The notes: generated by a model not told the origin, from the letters alone. DNA of 9,169 bases from Pseudomonadota bacterium (GCA_021848555.1 JAJZUN010000084.1:1-9169), one strand, 5' to 3'; shown: positions 1 through 7,088, counted from the stretch's first letter. Made by a program: numbers and translations.

Positions 1-617
1 GCATGAGCGCCGGCATCACCGCGCTGATCCTAGCGGTGCAGCCGCTGCTCACCGCGCTGATCGTGTCGCGCTGGATGCACCAGCGCCTGAGGCCGCGCCA
101 GTGGCTGGGCGTGGCCCTGGGCCTCGCCGGCGCGGCGCTGGTCGTGTGGCACAAGATCGACCTTCGCGCCGTCACCTGGGCCAGCCTGGCGGCGGTGGGG
201 TTTTCGCTCGCCGCGATCACCGCCGGCACCTTGTACCAGCGCGTGTTCTGCCCGCGGGTGGACCTGTACGGCGCGGCGCTGCTGCAGTTCGCGATTTCGC
301 TTGCGGTTCTGGCGCCGCTCGCCTGGGCGGTGGAAGGCATGCAGGTGCGCTGGGCCTGGCAACTTGCCGCCGCCATCGCCTTCCTGGTCATCCTCGCTTC
401 CATCCTGGCAGTGAATGCGCTGCATACGCTGATGCGCCACGGCGAGGCGACGCGCGTCACCAGCCTGATGTATCTGACCCCGGTGTTTGCGGTGGTCCTG
501 GAGTTATTGATCTTCGGCGTGGCGCCCAGCGCCCTGAGCCTGGCCGGCATCGCCGTCACCTGCCTGGGCGTGGCGCTGGTAACCTGGAACAAGACCCGGC
601 CTGCGGCGGTGGCCTGA
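1..617 (+). CDS. DMT/EamA-family inner-membrane transporter, 5'-truncated by the window edge
   Basis: This is the C-terminal part of a drug/metabolite transporter (EamA) permease, an inner-membrane protein of a family that usually exports amino acids, metabolites or drugs. About 204 residues are visible. They contain roughly seven hydrophobic helices separated by short loops, including a Pro-containing helix (AVQPLLTALI) and a final Gly-rich helix (LAGIAVTCLGVALV), both typical of EamA repeats. Full-length members have about 290-300 residues and ten helices, so roughly 90 residues probably lie upstream of position 1. The ATG at position 3 is therefore likely an internal methionine. The reading frame ends at TGA 615-617, one base before the next gene, so the two are probably co-transcribed. 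The substrate cannot be read from the sequence. Confidence 0.88.
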   Translation, partial: MSAGITALILAVQPLLTALIVSRWMHQRLRPRQWLGVALGLAGAALVVWHKIDLRAVTWASLAAVGFSLAAITAGTLYQRVFCPRVDLYGAALLQFAISLAVLAPLAWAVEGMQVRWAWQLAAAIAFLVILASILAVNALHTLMRHGEATRVTSLMYLTPVFAVVLELLIFGVAPSALSLAGIAVTCLGVALVTWNKTRPAAVA

Positions 618-618
618 T

Positions 619-1752
619 ATGCGCCTGTGGCATCTGATCACGCTCACCATACTTACGCACACCGCGTTCAACGGCAGCCGCATGCTGGTGGCACTGTACG
701 CGATCAAGCTGCACGCCTCGACTTTCGCCGTCGGCGCGCTGATGTCCGCTTACGCGCTGCTGCCCATGCTGTTCGCGGTGAGCGCGGGCCGCCTGGTCGA
801 TCGCAGCGGCGCGCGCTGGCCTTTGTTCGGCGCGAGCGTGGCCGTCGCCCTGGGCACGCTGCTGCCTTTCTTCTGGCCGCGCCTGGAAATACTGTATCTG
901 GCGAGCACGCTGATCGGCGCCGGTTTCATGATGTTCCACGTCGCGGTCAGCCAGACGGTGGGCGCTATCGGCAAGCCCGAGGACCGCACCGCCAATTTCA
1001 GCTGGCTGGCCCTGGGCTTTTCCGTTTCCGGGTCGATCGGGCCGCTGGTGACCGGATTCGCCATCGACGCCATCGGGCACACGCACACCTTCCTGATCTT
1101 GTTTGGGTTCGCGCTGGCGCCACTACTGGTGCTCGCGCTGAATCGGCTGGCGCTGCCGCCAGCAAAGGAGCGCAAACCCGACTCCGGGGATAGCCGTGTC
1201 ATGGACCTCCTGCGCAGCCGCCCCTTGCGCCGCGTCATCATCGCCAGCGGGCTGCTGAACATGGCCTGGGATCTGTACGCGTTTGTGATCCCGATTTACG
1301 GCTCACGCATCAGCCTCAGCGCTTCGACCATAGGCACCATCATGGGCAGCTTCGCCATCGCCACCTTCACCGTGCGGCTGACGCTGCCGCTGTTGATCCG
1401 CCGCGTGCAGCCCTGGCATGTCATCACCGCCGCGCTGTCGATCGCGGCGACGGTGTATTGCCTGTTTCCGCTGTTTGTCAGCGTACCGCTGCTGGTGGCG
1501 CTGTCCTGCGCCCTCGGCATAGGCCTGGGCTGCTCGCAGCCGATGGTGATGACGCTGCTCTACGACAACTCGCCGCCCGGGCGCCAGGGCGAGGCGCTGG
1601 GGGTGCGCACCACAGTGATGAACGCCAGTCACACCGTGCTGCCGCTCGCGTTCGGCGCCCTCGGCACGGCGCTGGGCATGCTCCCGGTATTCTGGGCCAT
1701 GGCGGCATTGCTGGGCGCGGGCGCCTGGTTGGTCAACCGGCGGCGCGCCTAG
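619..1752 (+). CDS. Major facilitator superfamily (MFS) permease
   Basis: This is a complete 377-residue polytopic membrane protein with 11-12 hydrophobic segments and a hydrophilic central loop (about residues 182-198, rich in Lys, Asp and Ser) dividing two six-helix halves, the usual MFS plan. The loop after the second helix carries a good MFS motif A (GRLVDRSGAR, residues 57-66), including the conserved Asp61 and Gly64. A Pro- and Gly-rich helix near residue 140 (GSIGPLVTGF) resembles the motif C region of drug/proton antiporters. MFS proteins are secondary transporters driven by ion gradients. The substrate is unknown, and a role in efflux is inference. The ATG at 619 begins one base after the stop of the EamA permease, with a weak GGTGG ribosome site inside that gene, so translation is probably coupled. 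Its stop overlaps the stop of the convergent MBL gene. Confidence 0.9.
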   Translation: MRLWHLITLTILTHTAFNGSRMLVALYAIKLHASTFAVGALMSAYALLPMLFAVSAGRLVDRSGARWPLFGASVAVALGTLLPFFWPRLEILYLASTLIGAGFMMFHVAVSQTVGAIGKPEDRTANFSWLALGFSVSGSIGPLVTGFAIDAIGHTHTFLILFGFALAPLLVLALNRLALPPAKERKPDSGDSRVMDLLRSRPLRRVIIASGLLNMAWDLYAFVIPIYGSRISLSASTIGTIMGSFAIATFTVRLTLPLLIRRVQPWHVITAALSIAATVYCLFPLFVSVPLLVALSCALGIGLGCSQPMVMTLLYDNSPPGRQGEALGVRTTVMNASHTVLPLAFGALGTALGMLPVFWAMAALLGAGAWLVNRRRA

Positions 1753-2717
1753 GCTGCGTCGTCGGTCCTTACTCCATCCAGACTGTCGAGCCAGAAGCCC
1801 AGCCCCTGCGCGTTGAGTTCGATGTCGTTGGAGTAGATCTCGAGGATGCGCGCATCCGCCAGGCGCGAGCCCCAGCGCCGCGCCTCTTCGATAACCAGGC
1901 GTTTCACGCCCGCGCGCAGCCGCCCGGGCCGGGCCGCGCCGGTATCCTTCTCGCGCAGGCCGAGTTCCGCGTGCGCGTCGACCAGGCGGTGCAGCACTTC
2001 GGCCTTCGCCGGGATGTCGCGGAGCTGGCTGTAGTGGGTGACGTACACCGCCTCGGGCTTGATGCCGAGGATGAGATCGATGGAGCGATGGTAGGGCGCG
2101 GGATCGAACTGCGCCGGGCTGGTGGTCGGAATGATGAACTGCCGGCCGTCCTGGTCCATTTCGCGATAGGACAGGCCGAACACGTCGCCGGCGAACACAT
2201 GACCGGAGCGGGTGTCGAGGATGGCGACGTGGTGGCGCGCATGCCCCGGGGTGTCCAGGAATTTCAACTCGCGGCCGTTGAGGCGGATTGCCGCGGCGTG
2301 CGGCGTCTCCAGGATGCGCGCGGCCGGCACCGGCAGAATGTCGCCGTACATCCGGTGCGTCGGCTCCTCCCCGTAGACCGCAACCGTGCCCGCGATCAGC
2401 CGTGCCGGATCGGCCATGTGGCGCGCGCCGCGCGGATGCACGGTGAGCGTGGCGTTGGGAAACTCGCGCATGAACCGGCCCGCGCCGCCGGCGTGATCGA
2501 GGTGGATGTGGGTCAGGATGACGAAGTCCACCTGTTCGGGCGAGAGGCCCTTCTGCCGCAGCGCCGCGAGCACCAGCGGCACGGAGTGGTTGGTGCCGGT
2601 GTCGATAATCGCCGCACGATCGCCTTCGACCATCAGGTGGATGGCGTCGAGCAACGGCCGGTGGTAGCCGGAATCGAAGGCGCTGATGCCGTGTTGGTAG
2701 TCGATGACCTGAGGCAT
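1749..2717 (-). CDS. MBL-fold metallo-hydrolase (glyoxalase II-like)
   Basis: This is a 322-residue cytoplasmic metallo-beta-lactamase-fold hydrolase. All expected dinuclear metal ligands are visible: the HIHLDH motif (His70, His72, Asp74, His75), His159 in TPGHA, Asp178 in FAGD, and His228 in VTHYS. The N-terminal strand ending in IIDTGT (residues 37-42) is also typical. Such enzymes hydrolyse thioesters, lactones, phosphodiesters or other esters, and the substrate here is unknown. The C-terminal extension after about residue 235 is mostly helical. I chose the ATG at 2715-2717 because the protein then begins just before the conserved first strand. An upstream in-frame start would add 10 to 38 low-complexity residues and run into pdxH. 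No convincing ribosome site precedes this start. The gene is divergent from pdxH and converges on the MFS gene with a 4-base overlap. Confidence 0.88.
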   Translation of the reverse strand: MPQVIDYQHGISAFDSGYHRPLLDAIHLMVEGDRAAIIDTGTNHSVPLVLAALRQKGLSPEQVDFVILTHIHLDHAGGAGRFMREFPNATLTVHPRGARHMADPARLIAGTVAVYGEEPTHRMYGDILPVPAARILETPHAAAIRLNGRELKFLDTPGHARHHVAILDTRSGHVFAGDVFGLSYREMDQDGRQFIIPTTSPAQFDPAPYHRSIDLILGIKPEAVYVTHYSQLRDIPAKAEVLHRLVDAHAELGLREKDTGAARPGRLRAGVKRLVIEEARRWGSRLADARILEIYSNDIELNAQGLGFWLDSLDGVRTDDAA

Positions 2718-2745
2718 GGAGTCTGGCGCTGACGGCGACCCGCGC

Positions 2746-2751
2746 ATTCTA
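2746..2751 (-). promoter_or_regulatory. Candidate -10 element for the MBL hydrolase gene
   Basis: Read on the minus strand this is TAGAAT, a 5/6 match to the sigma-70 -10 consensus, placed about 29 bases before the chosen start codon. No recognisable -35 element sits 16-18 bases upstream, so this is only a weak candidate inside the 106-base divergent intergenic region. Confidence 0.28.
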
Positions 2752-2759
2752 CATTGCAC

Positions 2760-2787
2760 CCGACACAGGCGCGGGGCAGGGTAAAAT
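2760..2787 (+). promoter_or_regulatory. Candidate sigma-70 promoter for pdxH-trpB2
   Basis: CCGACA (2760-2765, 4/6 match to -35), a 16-base spacer, and TAAAAT (2782-2787, 5/6 match to -10) precede pdxH. A start near 2794 would leave a leader of about 30 bases. A TTGCAC at 2754-2759 is a better-looking -35, but its spacing of 22 bases is too long. The element lies within the divergent region shared with the MBL gene. Confidence 0.42.
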
Positions 2788-2823
2788 GCGGTTCGAAATG
2801 TCCGCCCGGGCCCACGACCATCC

Positions 2824-3456
2824 ATGAGCATCGCTGACCTGCGTCAGGAATACGAAAACGCCGAGCTCGTCGAGGCCGACGCCGCGGCGGATCCGTTCAA
2901 GCAGTTCGCGCGCTGGTTCGACGATGCGCTGCGGGCCGAACTGCCTTTGCCCAATGCCATGACGCTCGCCACCGCGGACGCGAACGGAAGGCCGTCGGCG
3001 CGCGTCGTCCTGCTCAAGGGCGCGGATGCGGACGGCTTCGTGTTCTATACCAACTACGAGAGCCGCAAGGCGCGCGAACTCGCGGTCAATCCCTACGCCA
3101 GCCTGGTGTTTCTGTGGACGCCGATGGAGCGACAGGTGCGCATCGAAGGCTCGGTCGAAAAAGTATCGGACGAAGAATCGGACGCATATTTCGACAGCCG
3201 CCCTCTGGGCAGCCGCCTGGGGGCCTGGGCTTCGCCGCAAAGCAGGCCGCTGCCGAACCGGCTGATGCTGGCTTCGAAGGTCGCGGCGATCATGCTACGC
3301 TACGGCACCGCTCCGCCGCGGCCTCCGCACTGGGGGGGCTACCGCGTGCGGCCCGATGCCATCGAATTCTGGCAGGGCCGCCCCGACCGTTTGCACGACC
3401 GGCTGCGCTACGTCAAACAGGACGCCGGCTGGATGATCGAGCGTCTCGCGCCCTAG
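2824..3456 (+). CDS. pdxH: Pyridoxamine/pyridoxine 5'-phosphate oxidase
   Basis: PdxH is an FMN-dependent cytosolic enzyme that oxidises pyridoxine or pyridoxamine 5'-phosphate to pyridoxal 5'-phosphate (PLP), using oxygen and releasing hydrogen peroxide; it acts in PLP synthesis and salvage. The 210-residue protein is the normal family length (about 218 in E. coli). Hallmarks in order are NAMTLAT (about residue 44), [11 protein letters not shown] in the FMN-binding region, [31 protein letters not shown], and the C-terminal signature HWGGYRV...[14 protein letters not shown], ending in ERLAP as in many homologues. The ATG at 2824 matches the family N-terminus ([10 protein letters not shown]), although no purine-rich ribosome site precedes it. 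A nearby ATG at 2798 is out of frame. The gene reads toward trpB2, 35 bases downstream on the same strand, so the two are probably co-transcribed. Confidence 0.97.
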   Translation: MSIADLRQEYENAELVEADAAADPFKQFARWFDDALRAELPLPNAMTLATADANGRPSARVVLLKGADADGFVFYTNYESRKARELAVNPYASLVFLWTPMERQVRIEGSVEKVSDEESDAYFDSRPLGSRLGAWASPQSRPLPNRLMLASKVAAIMLRYGTAPPRPPHWGGYRVRPDAIEFWQGRPDRLHDRLRYVKQDAGWMIERLAP

Positions 3457-3479
3457 CCGCATCGGGGCTACGTTTAACT

Positions 3480-3486
3480 GGAGGAG
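3480..3486 (+). promoter_or_regulatory. Strong ribosome binding site of trpB2
   Basis: GGAGGAG lies five bases before the ATG at 3492. It fixes the trpB2 start and rules out the long in-frame extension that runs back through pdxH. It is far stronger than the site of pdxH, so TrpB2 may be made in larger amounts from a shared transcript. Confidence 0.85.
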
Positions 3487-3491
3487 TAACC

Positions 3492-4859
3492 ATGACTGAT
3501 ACCGTGAAGTACCTGCTCGACGAGACGCACATACCGAAGTACTGGTACAACCTCGTCGCCGACCTCCCGGTGGCGCCGCCGCCGGTGCTGCATCCGGGGA
3601 CGATGCAGCCGGTGGGACCCGATGATCTGGCGCCGCTGTTTCCGATGGAGCTGATCATGCAGGAGGTGACCACCGAACGCGAAGTGCCAATCCCCGAGGC
3701 GGTGCGCGAGGTGTACCGCCAGTGGCGCCCGTCGCCCCTGTACCGCGCGCGGCGCCTGGAGAAGGCGCTGCAGACTCCGGCGAAGATCTATTACAAGTAC
3801 GAAGGCGTAAGCCCGGCCGGCAGCCACAAGCCCAACACCGCGGTGCCGCAGGCCTACTACAACAAGCAGGCCGGGGTGAAAAGCCTGGTCACCGAGACCG
3901 GCGCCGGTCAGTGGGGCTCCTCGCTCGCCTTCGCCGGCGCCCTGTACGGGCTGGAGGTGAAGATCTTCATGGTGCGCGTGTCCTACGACCAGAAACCCTA
4001 CCGCCGCGCGCTGATGGAGACCTACGGCGCGACCTGCATAGCTTCACCTTCGAACGAGACGCAGTGCGGGCGCGGCTTCCTTGCGCAGCGTCCCGACCAT
4101 CCGGGCAGCCTGGGCATCGCCATTTCCGAAGCCGTCGAGGTGGCCGCGCAGAGCGGCGACACCAAGTACGCGCTCGGCTCGGTGCTGAACCACGTGCTGC
4201 TGCACCAGACGGTGGTCGGACAGGAGGCGCTGGCGCAGATGGACATGGCCGGCGACTACCCGGACGTCGTCGTCGCTTGCACCGGCGGCGGGTCGAACTT
4301 CGCCGGCCTCGCGTTTCCTTTCCTCGGCGCGCAGTTGCGCGGCGGCAAGAAGGTGCGCATCGTTGCCGTCGAGCCGGCAGCCTGCCCCAGCCTCACGCGC
4401 GGCACCTATGCCTACGATTTCGGCGACACCGCAGGACTGACCCCGCTCACCAAGATGCACACCCTGGGCTCGACCTTCGTCCCACCCGGATTCCACGCCG
4501 GCGGCCTGCGCTACCACGGCATGTCGCCGCTGGTAAGCCATATCAAGGAGCTCGGCCTGATCGAAGCCGTTGCCTACGAACAGATTGCGTGCTTCGAGGC
4601 CGGCGTGACGTTTGCGCGGGCCGAGGGGATCGTGCCGGCGCCCGAATCGAATCACGCGGTGAAAGGCGCGATCGTGGAAGCGCTGAAATGCAAAGCCGAA
4701 GGCAAGTCGCGCACCATCCTGTTCAATTTGAGCGGCCACGGCCATTTCGACATGCAGGCCTACCTCGATTACTTCGGCGGCAAGCTGAAGGACATCCAAT
4801 ACAACGAGGCAGACCTGGCAACCGCGTTATCGAAACTGCCGCAGGTCAAAGCCGCCTGA
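3492..4859 (+). CDS. trpB2: TrpB2-type tryptophan synthase beta chain-like PLP enzyme
   Basis: This 455-residue fold-type II PLP enzyme condenses indole with serine (or an activated serine) to give tryptophan. It belongs to the long TrpB2 branch: it is longer than the usual TrpB1 (about 400 residues) and has the N-terminal extension with DETHIPKYWYN and LHPGTMQPVGPDDL. Visible active-site elements are the PLP lysine Lys113 in GSHKPN, the ETGAGQWG loop (135-142, containing the catalytic-type Glu), the phosphate-binding glycine loop GGGSN (265-269), EGIVPAPESNHA (378-389), and the C-terminal LSGHGHFD (413-420). The start is set by a strong ribosome site. No trpA or other trp gene is in the window, as is common for TrpB2. 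Its role may be indole salvage or use of O-phosphoserine, which is known for some archaeal TrpB2 enzymes; this is inference. It follows the PLP-producing gene pdxH. Confidence 0.93.
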   Translation: MTDTVKYLLDETHIPKYWYNLVADLPVAPPPVLHPGTMQPVGPDDLAPLFPMELIMQEVTTEREVPIPEAVREVYRQWRPSPLYRARRLEKALQTPAKIYYKYEGVSPAGSHKPNTAVPQAYYNKQAGVKSLVTETGAGQWGSSLAFAGALYGLEVKIFMVRVSYDQKPYRRALMETYGATCIASPSNETQCGRGFLAQRPDHPGSLGIAISEAVEVAAQSGDTKYALGSVLNHVLLHQTVVGQEALAQMDMAGDYPDVVVACTGGGSNFAGLAFPFLGAQLRGGKKVRIVAVEPAACPSLTRGTYAYDFGDTAGLTPLTKMHTLGSTFVPPGFHAGGLRYHGMSPLVSHIKELGLIEAVAYEQIACFEAGVTFARAEGIVPAPESNHAVKGAIVEALKCKAEGKSRTILFNLSGHGHFDMQAYLDYFGGKLKDIQYNEADLATALSKLPQVKAA

Positions 4860-4874
4860 CAGGCAGACGCATCA

Positions 4875-4905
4875 CGGGCCGGGGAATGACGGGTGCTCCG
4901 GCCCG
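4875..4905. terminator. GC-rich hairpin between convergent trpB2 and msrA, possible terminator
   Basis: CGGGCCGG (4875-4882) can pair with CCGGCCCG (4898-4905), with further G-U and G-C pairs inside. It lies in the 74-base gap between two converging genes, where a two-way terminator would be expected. Neither strand has a T-run after the stem, so it may instead stabilise 3' ends or assist Rho-dependent termination. Confidence 0.35.
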
Positions 4906-4933
4906 CGCAGTGCAGGCGCAATGACGGCTGCGC

Positions 4934-5479
4934 TTATTTTTTCAGCTTGTCGATAAAGCGTTTGCGGAACTTGGCCACTTTTGGCTCCACCACCGCCATG
5001 CAATAGGGCTGATAGGGATTGCGCCGGTAATACTCCTGGTGCCCGATTTCGGCGATATAGAATTTGCTCGCAGCCGTCACTTCGGTCACGACGGGTTTGT
5101 TCCATAGCCCCGCGGATTCGAGCTCGGCGATCACTTCCCGGGCCACAGCCGCCTGCTGCGGCGAGTGATAGAAAATCGCCGAGCGATACTGTGGTCCATA
5201 GTCGTTGCCCTGGAAGTTGCGCGTGGTCGGATCGTGGATCACGAAGAACACCTCCAGGATCTCGCGAAAACCGACCAGCGCCGGATCGAAACCGATCTGC
5301 ACCACCTCGGCATGGCCGCTGGTTCCGCTGCACACATCTTCGTAGGTCGGGTCCGCCAAATCCCCGCCCATGTAACCGGATTCGACCGAGTGCACCCCCT
5401 TCAGCTCGTCGTATACGGCTTCCAGGCACCAGAAGCAGCCGCCGGCCAGAGTGGCAATTTCGTTTTGTGGCTGGGCCAT
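4934..5479 (-). CDS. msrA: Peptide-methionine (S)-S-oxide reductase MsrA
   Basis: MsrA repairs oxidised proteins by reducing the S epimer of methionine sulfoxide, with thioredoxin as the usual reductant. The 181-residue protein has the signature GGCFWCLE with catalytic Cys15, followed by EAVYDELKGV, SGYMGGD, the conserved substrate-pocket segment SGHAEVVQI, FFVIHDPTTRNFQGNDYGPQYRS, and HQEYYRRNP. Cys18 and a C-terminal Cys in QPYCMAVVEPKV are candidates for recycling cysteines. It ends in a basic tail. The ATG at 5477-5479 is preferred over the in-frame one 48 bases upstream, because AGGAG lies about seven bases before it and the mature fold begins right after. There is no signal peptide, so it acts in the cytoplasm. 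A TATGAT at 5542-5547 (minus strand) could be its -10, but it has no clear -35. Confidence 0.96.
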   Translation of the reverse strand: MAQPQNEIATLAGGCFWCLEAVYDELKGVHSVESGYMGGDLADPTYEDVCSGTSGHAEVVQIGFDPALVGFREILEVFFVIHDPTTRNFQGNDYGPQYRSAIFYHSPQQAAVAREVIAELESAGLWNKPVVTEVTAASKFYIAEIGHQEYYRRNPYQPYCMAVVEPKVAKFRKRFIDKLKK

Positions 5480-5594
5480 GCAAGTCTCCTTTGCCGCCGG
5501 ATTCCGGATGTCGAGAACGTATCTCAAATGCGGCGACGCCCATCATATAGGATGTTTGCCTGGCATCGCATCATCCCCGCGCGGGAAAAGACCC

Positions 5595-5614
5595 TGCCCG
5601 GAGCTGCCCGGAGC
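5595..5614 (+). repeat. Two tandem copies of a 10-base repeat next to a promoter
   Basis: TGCCCGGAGC occurs twice with no gap and directly abuts the TTGACG -35-like hexamer at 5615. Ten bases is about one helical turn, so both copies face the same side of the DNA, as expected for a tandem regulator site. A chance duplication is possible. Confidence 0.6.
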
Positions 5615-5644
5615 TTGACGCGGCGCGCGCGCAAGGTCTAAATT
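5615..5644 (+). promoter_or_regulatory. Candidate promoter for the PA2779/PA2778-like pair
   Basis: TTGACG (5615-5620, 5/6 match to -35) is followed after 16 bases by TCTAAA (5637-5642) or after 18 by TAAATT (5639-5644), each a 4/6 match to -10. Transcription would start near 5650, leaving a leader of about 70 bases. A TATATA at 5703-5708 looks like a -10 but is too close to the start codon to leave room for the ribosome site. Confidence 0.42.
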
Positions 5645-5719
5645 GCCGCTTGCGGCAGCGCACCGATGCAGAACCGGTTTCGCCGCGATCCGTACGCGAT
5701 CCTATATAAAGGAAGCTCG

Positions 5720-6049
5720 ATGAAACCTGCCCTGGCCCGCCGACTCTGCTGTTTGTTGATCCTTTGCCTGGGCGCGCTGCCCTTGGGCGCTTACGCCGGC
5801 CTGATCGCTACCGATCAGGCGGCGGCGACTGCGCAGGCCCCGGCCGCGCGCGACAAGCTGCGCGATCAGTTGCAGAGCCTGGGTATAGACCGCGATGCGG
5901 CCCAGGCGCGGGTCGCCGCCCTGACCGACGCGGAAGTCGCGCACATCGCCGGCCGGATCGACAGCCTGCCTGCGGGCGGGGTCAGCATCGCTGCGGCGCT
6001 CGCCGGGCTGATCGTGGTCGAATTGATCTGGTATTTCTGGGTCAGATGA
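5720..6049 (+). CDS. PA2779-like small exported protein with C-terminal membrane anchor
   Basis: This is a 109-residue protein of the PA2779 family (DUF6627-like by recall), whose function is not established. Residues 1-26 form a signal peptide (basic MKPALARR, a hydrophobic core, then a likely cut after AYA). Residues 27-83 are hydrophilic and helical, with QLQSLGIDRDAAQARVAALTDAEV resembling a helix-turn-helix-like pair of amphipathic helices (no DNA-binding role implied). Then comes LPAGG (83-87), directly followed by a hydrophobic segment (88-107) and a terminal Arg. The predicted layout is a periplasmic helical domain tethered to the inner membrane by its C-terminus. The Cys residues at 10, 11 and 16 do not form a proper lipobox. 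The ATG at 5720 has an AAGGAAG ribosome site at 5709-5715. The stop overlaps the next gene's start (ATGA), which implies translational coupling. Confidence 0.85.
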   Translation: MKPALARRLCCLLILCLGALPLGAYAGLIATDQAAATAQAPAARDKLRDQLQSLGIDRDAAQARVAALTDAEVAHIAGRIDSLPAGGVSIAAALAGLIVVELIWYFWVR

Positions 6050-7017
6050 CCGCAGCACTGTCTACGCATCGCGACAAAGCCCGCGTGATCGCGGGCTTTG
6101 TCATTGTGCTCGGCCTGTTGGGCGGCTGCGTCAGCCTGCCGCAGAGCGAGGCGCTCGTCCGCACGGGCGGCGGCGCGCTGCCGCCGCGGGTCGAACTCGA
6201 AGCGGTGCCGTTCTTTGCGCAGGAAGACCACCAATGCGGCCCGGCGGCGCTCGCCATGGCCTTGAACGCGGCCGGCGTCGCGGTGAGTCCGGAAACCCTC
6301 ACCGGCGAAGTCTATGTCCCGGCGCGCAAGGGCAGCCTGCAGGTGGAAATGCTGGCCGGCGCGCGGCGCCACGGCCTGCTTGCCTACGAACTCGCGCCGC
6401 AACTGCAGGACGTGCTCGCCGAAGTGGCCGCGGGCAACGCGGTCATCGTACTGCAGAACCTGGGATTGTTCGCCTCGCGCCCCTACTGGCATTACGCGGT
6501 GGTGATCGGGTACGACCTGGAGCGGAACGAAATATTGCTGCGCTCCGGCGCGACAGCGCGCCGTGCCATGAAATTCGGGCTGTTCGAGTTCCTGTGGCTG
6601 GACGGCGGGCGCTGGTCCATGGTGGCACTGGCTCCCCGGCGCCTCCCGGCAACCGCAGGCGAGGCGAAGTTCGCGAACGCCGCTGCGGCTTTGGAGCAAA
6701 CCGGCCGCATCGCCGAGGCTCACCTCGCCTACGCGGCGTTGCTCGCGCGCTGGCCCGGCAATCTGGTCGGCCTGATGGGCCTCGGGAATACCGCTTATGC
6801 ACTGGGCCGGAAGGCGCAGGCGGTCGCAGCGTTCCGCCAGGCCACGGAACGCCACCCTCTCGCCGCGGCCGCGTTCAACAACCTCGCGCAGACCCTGGCG
6901 GAACAGGGCAAGCTGGCTGCGGCGCTCGAAGCCGCGCGCAAGGCGGTGAGCCTGGGCGGGCCCAATCTGCCGGCGGCGCAGGCGACGCTGGATCAGATCA
7001 TCGGCCGGCGGCGCTAA
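6046..7017 (+). CDS. PA2778-like lipoprotein: C39-like cysteine peptidase plus TPR repeats
   Basis: This is a 323-residue protein of the PA2778 family. Residues 12-27 form a hydrophobic export signal ending at Cys28 (LLGGC), a plausible lipobox; Val at +2 is not a retention signal, so the outer membrane is the likely site. Residues 50-200 form a papain-like C39-type domain: Gln59, the nucleophile Cys64 in QCGPAALAMAL, and His149 in YWHYAVVIGYD. The third catalytic residue is less clear: Asp157 is close by, while the strand EILLRSG lacks the usual Asp-Pro. Residues 207-305 contain about three TPR-like helical hairpins (for example GLMGLGNTAYALGRKAQAVAAF starts one near 242, and the next begins near 272). 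Classical C39 domains cut after Gly-Gly in peptide leaders. The ATGA overlap with the upstream gene suggests the two products work together. The substrate is unproven. Confidence 0.88.
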   Translation: MTAALSTHRDKARVIAGFVIVLGLLGGCVSLPQSEALVRTGGGALPPRVELEAVPFFAQEDHQCGPAALAMALNAAGVAVSPETLTGEVYVPARKGSLQVEMLAGARRHGLLAYELAPQLQDVLAEVAAGNAVIVLQNLGLFASRPYWHYAVVIGYDLERNEILLRSGATARRAMKFGLFEFLWLDGGRWSMVALAPRRLPATAGEAKFANAAAALEQTGRIAEAHLAYAALLARWPGNLVGLMGLGNTAYALGRKAQAVAAFRQATERHPLAAAAFNNLAQTLAEQGKLAAALEAARKAVSLGGPNLPAAQATLDQIIGRRR

Positions 7018-7088
7018 GGACGAAGCCGTATTCCAGTGCGCCGGCTATGCGCGCAGAGACGCCCCGCACGCAATCCCTACGCGCCGGG

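Noticed and set aside
1458..2732. A 424-residue plus-strand open frame
   Set aside because: It runs antisense to the MBL hydrolase and through the end of the MFS gene, and its translation has the Arg-, Gly- and Ala-rich look of a high-GC shadow frame. The MBL frame has all metal-binding motifs.
3114..3491. Upstream in-frame extension of trpB2
   Set aside because: It overlaps pdxH in another frame, and the strong ribosome site at 3480-3486 points to the ATG at 3492.
3722..4924. A 400-residue open frame inside trpB2
   Set aside because: It is an alternative frame of a well-supported gene, with no recognisable motifs and an Arg-rich composition.
7004..7045. Possible terminator after the PA2778-like gene
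   Set aside because: GGCGC at 7010-7014 and GCGCC at 7038-7042 can pair, but only about six base pairs form and no T-run follows.
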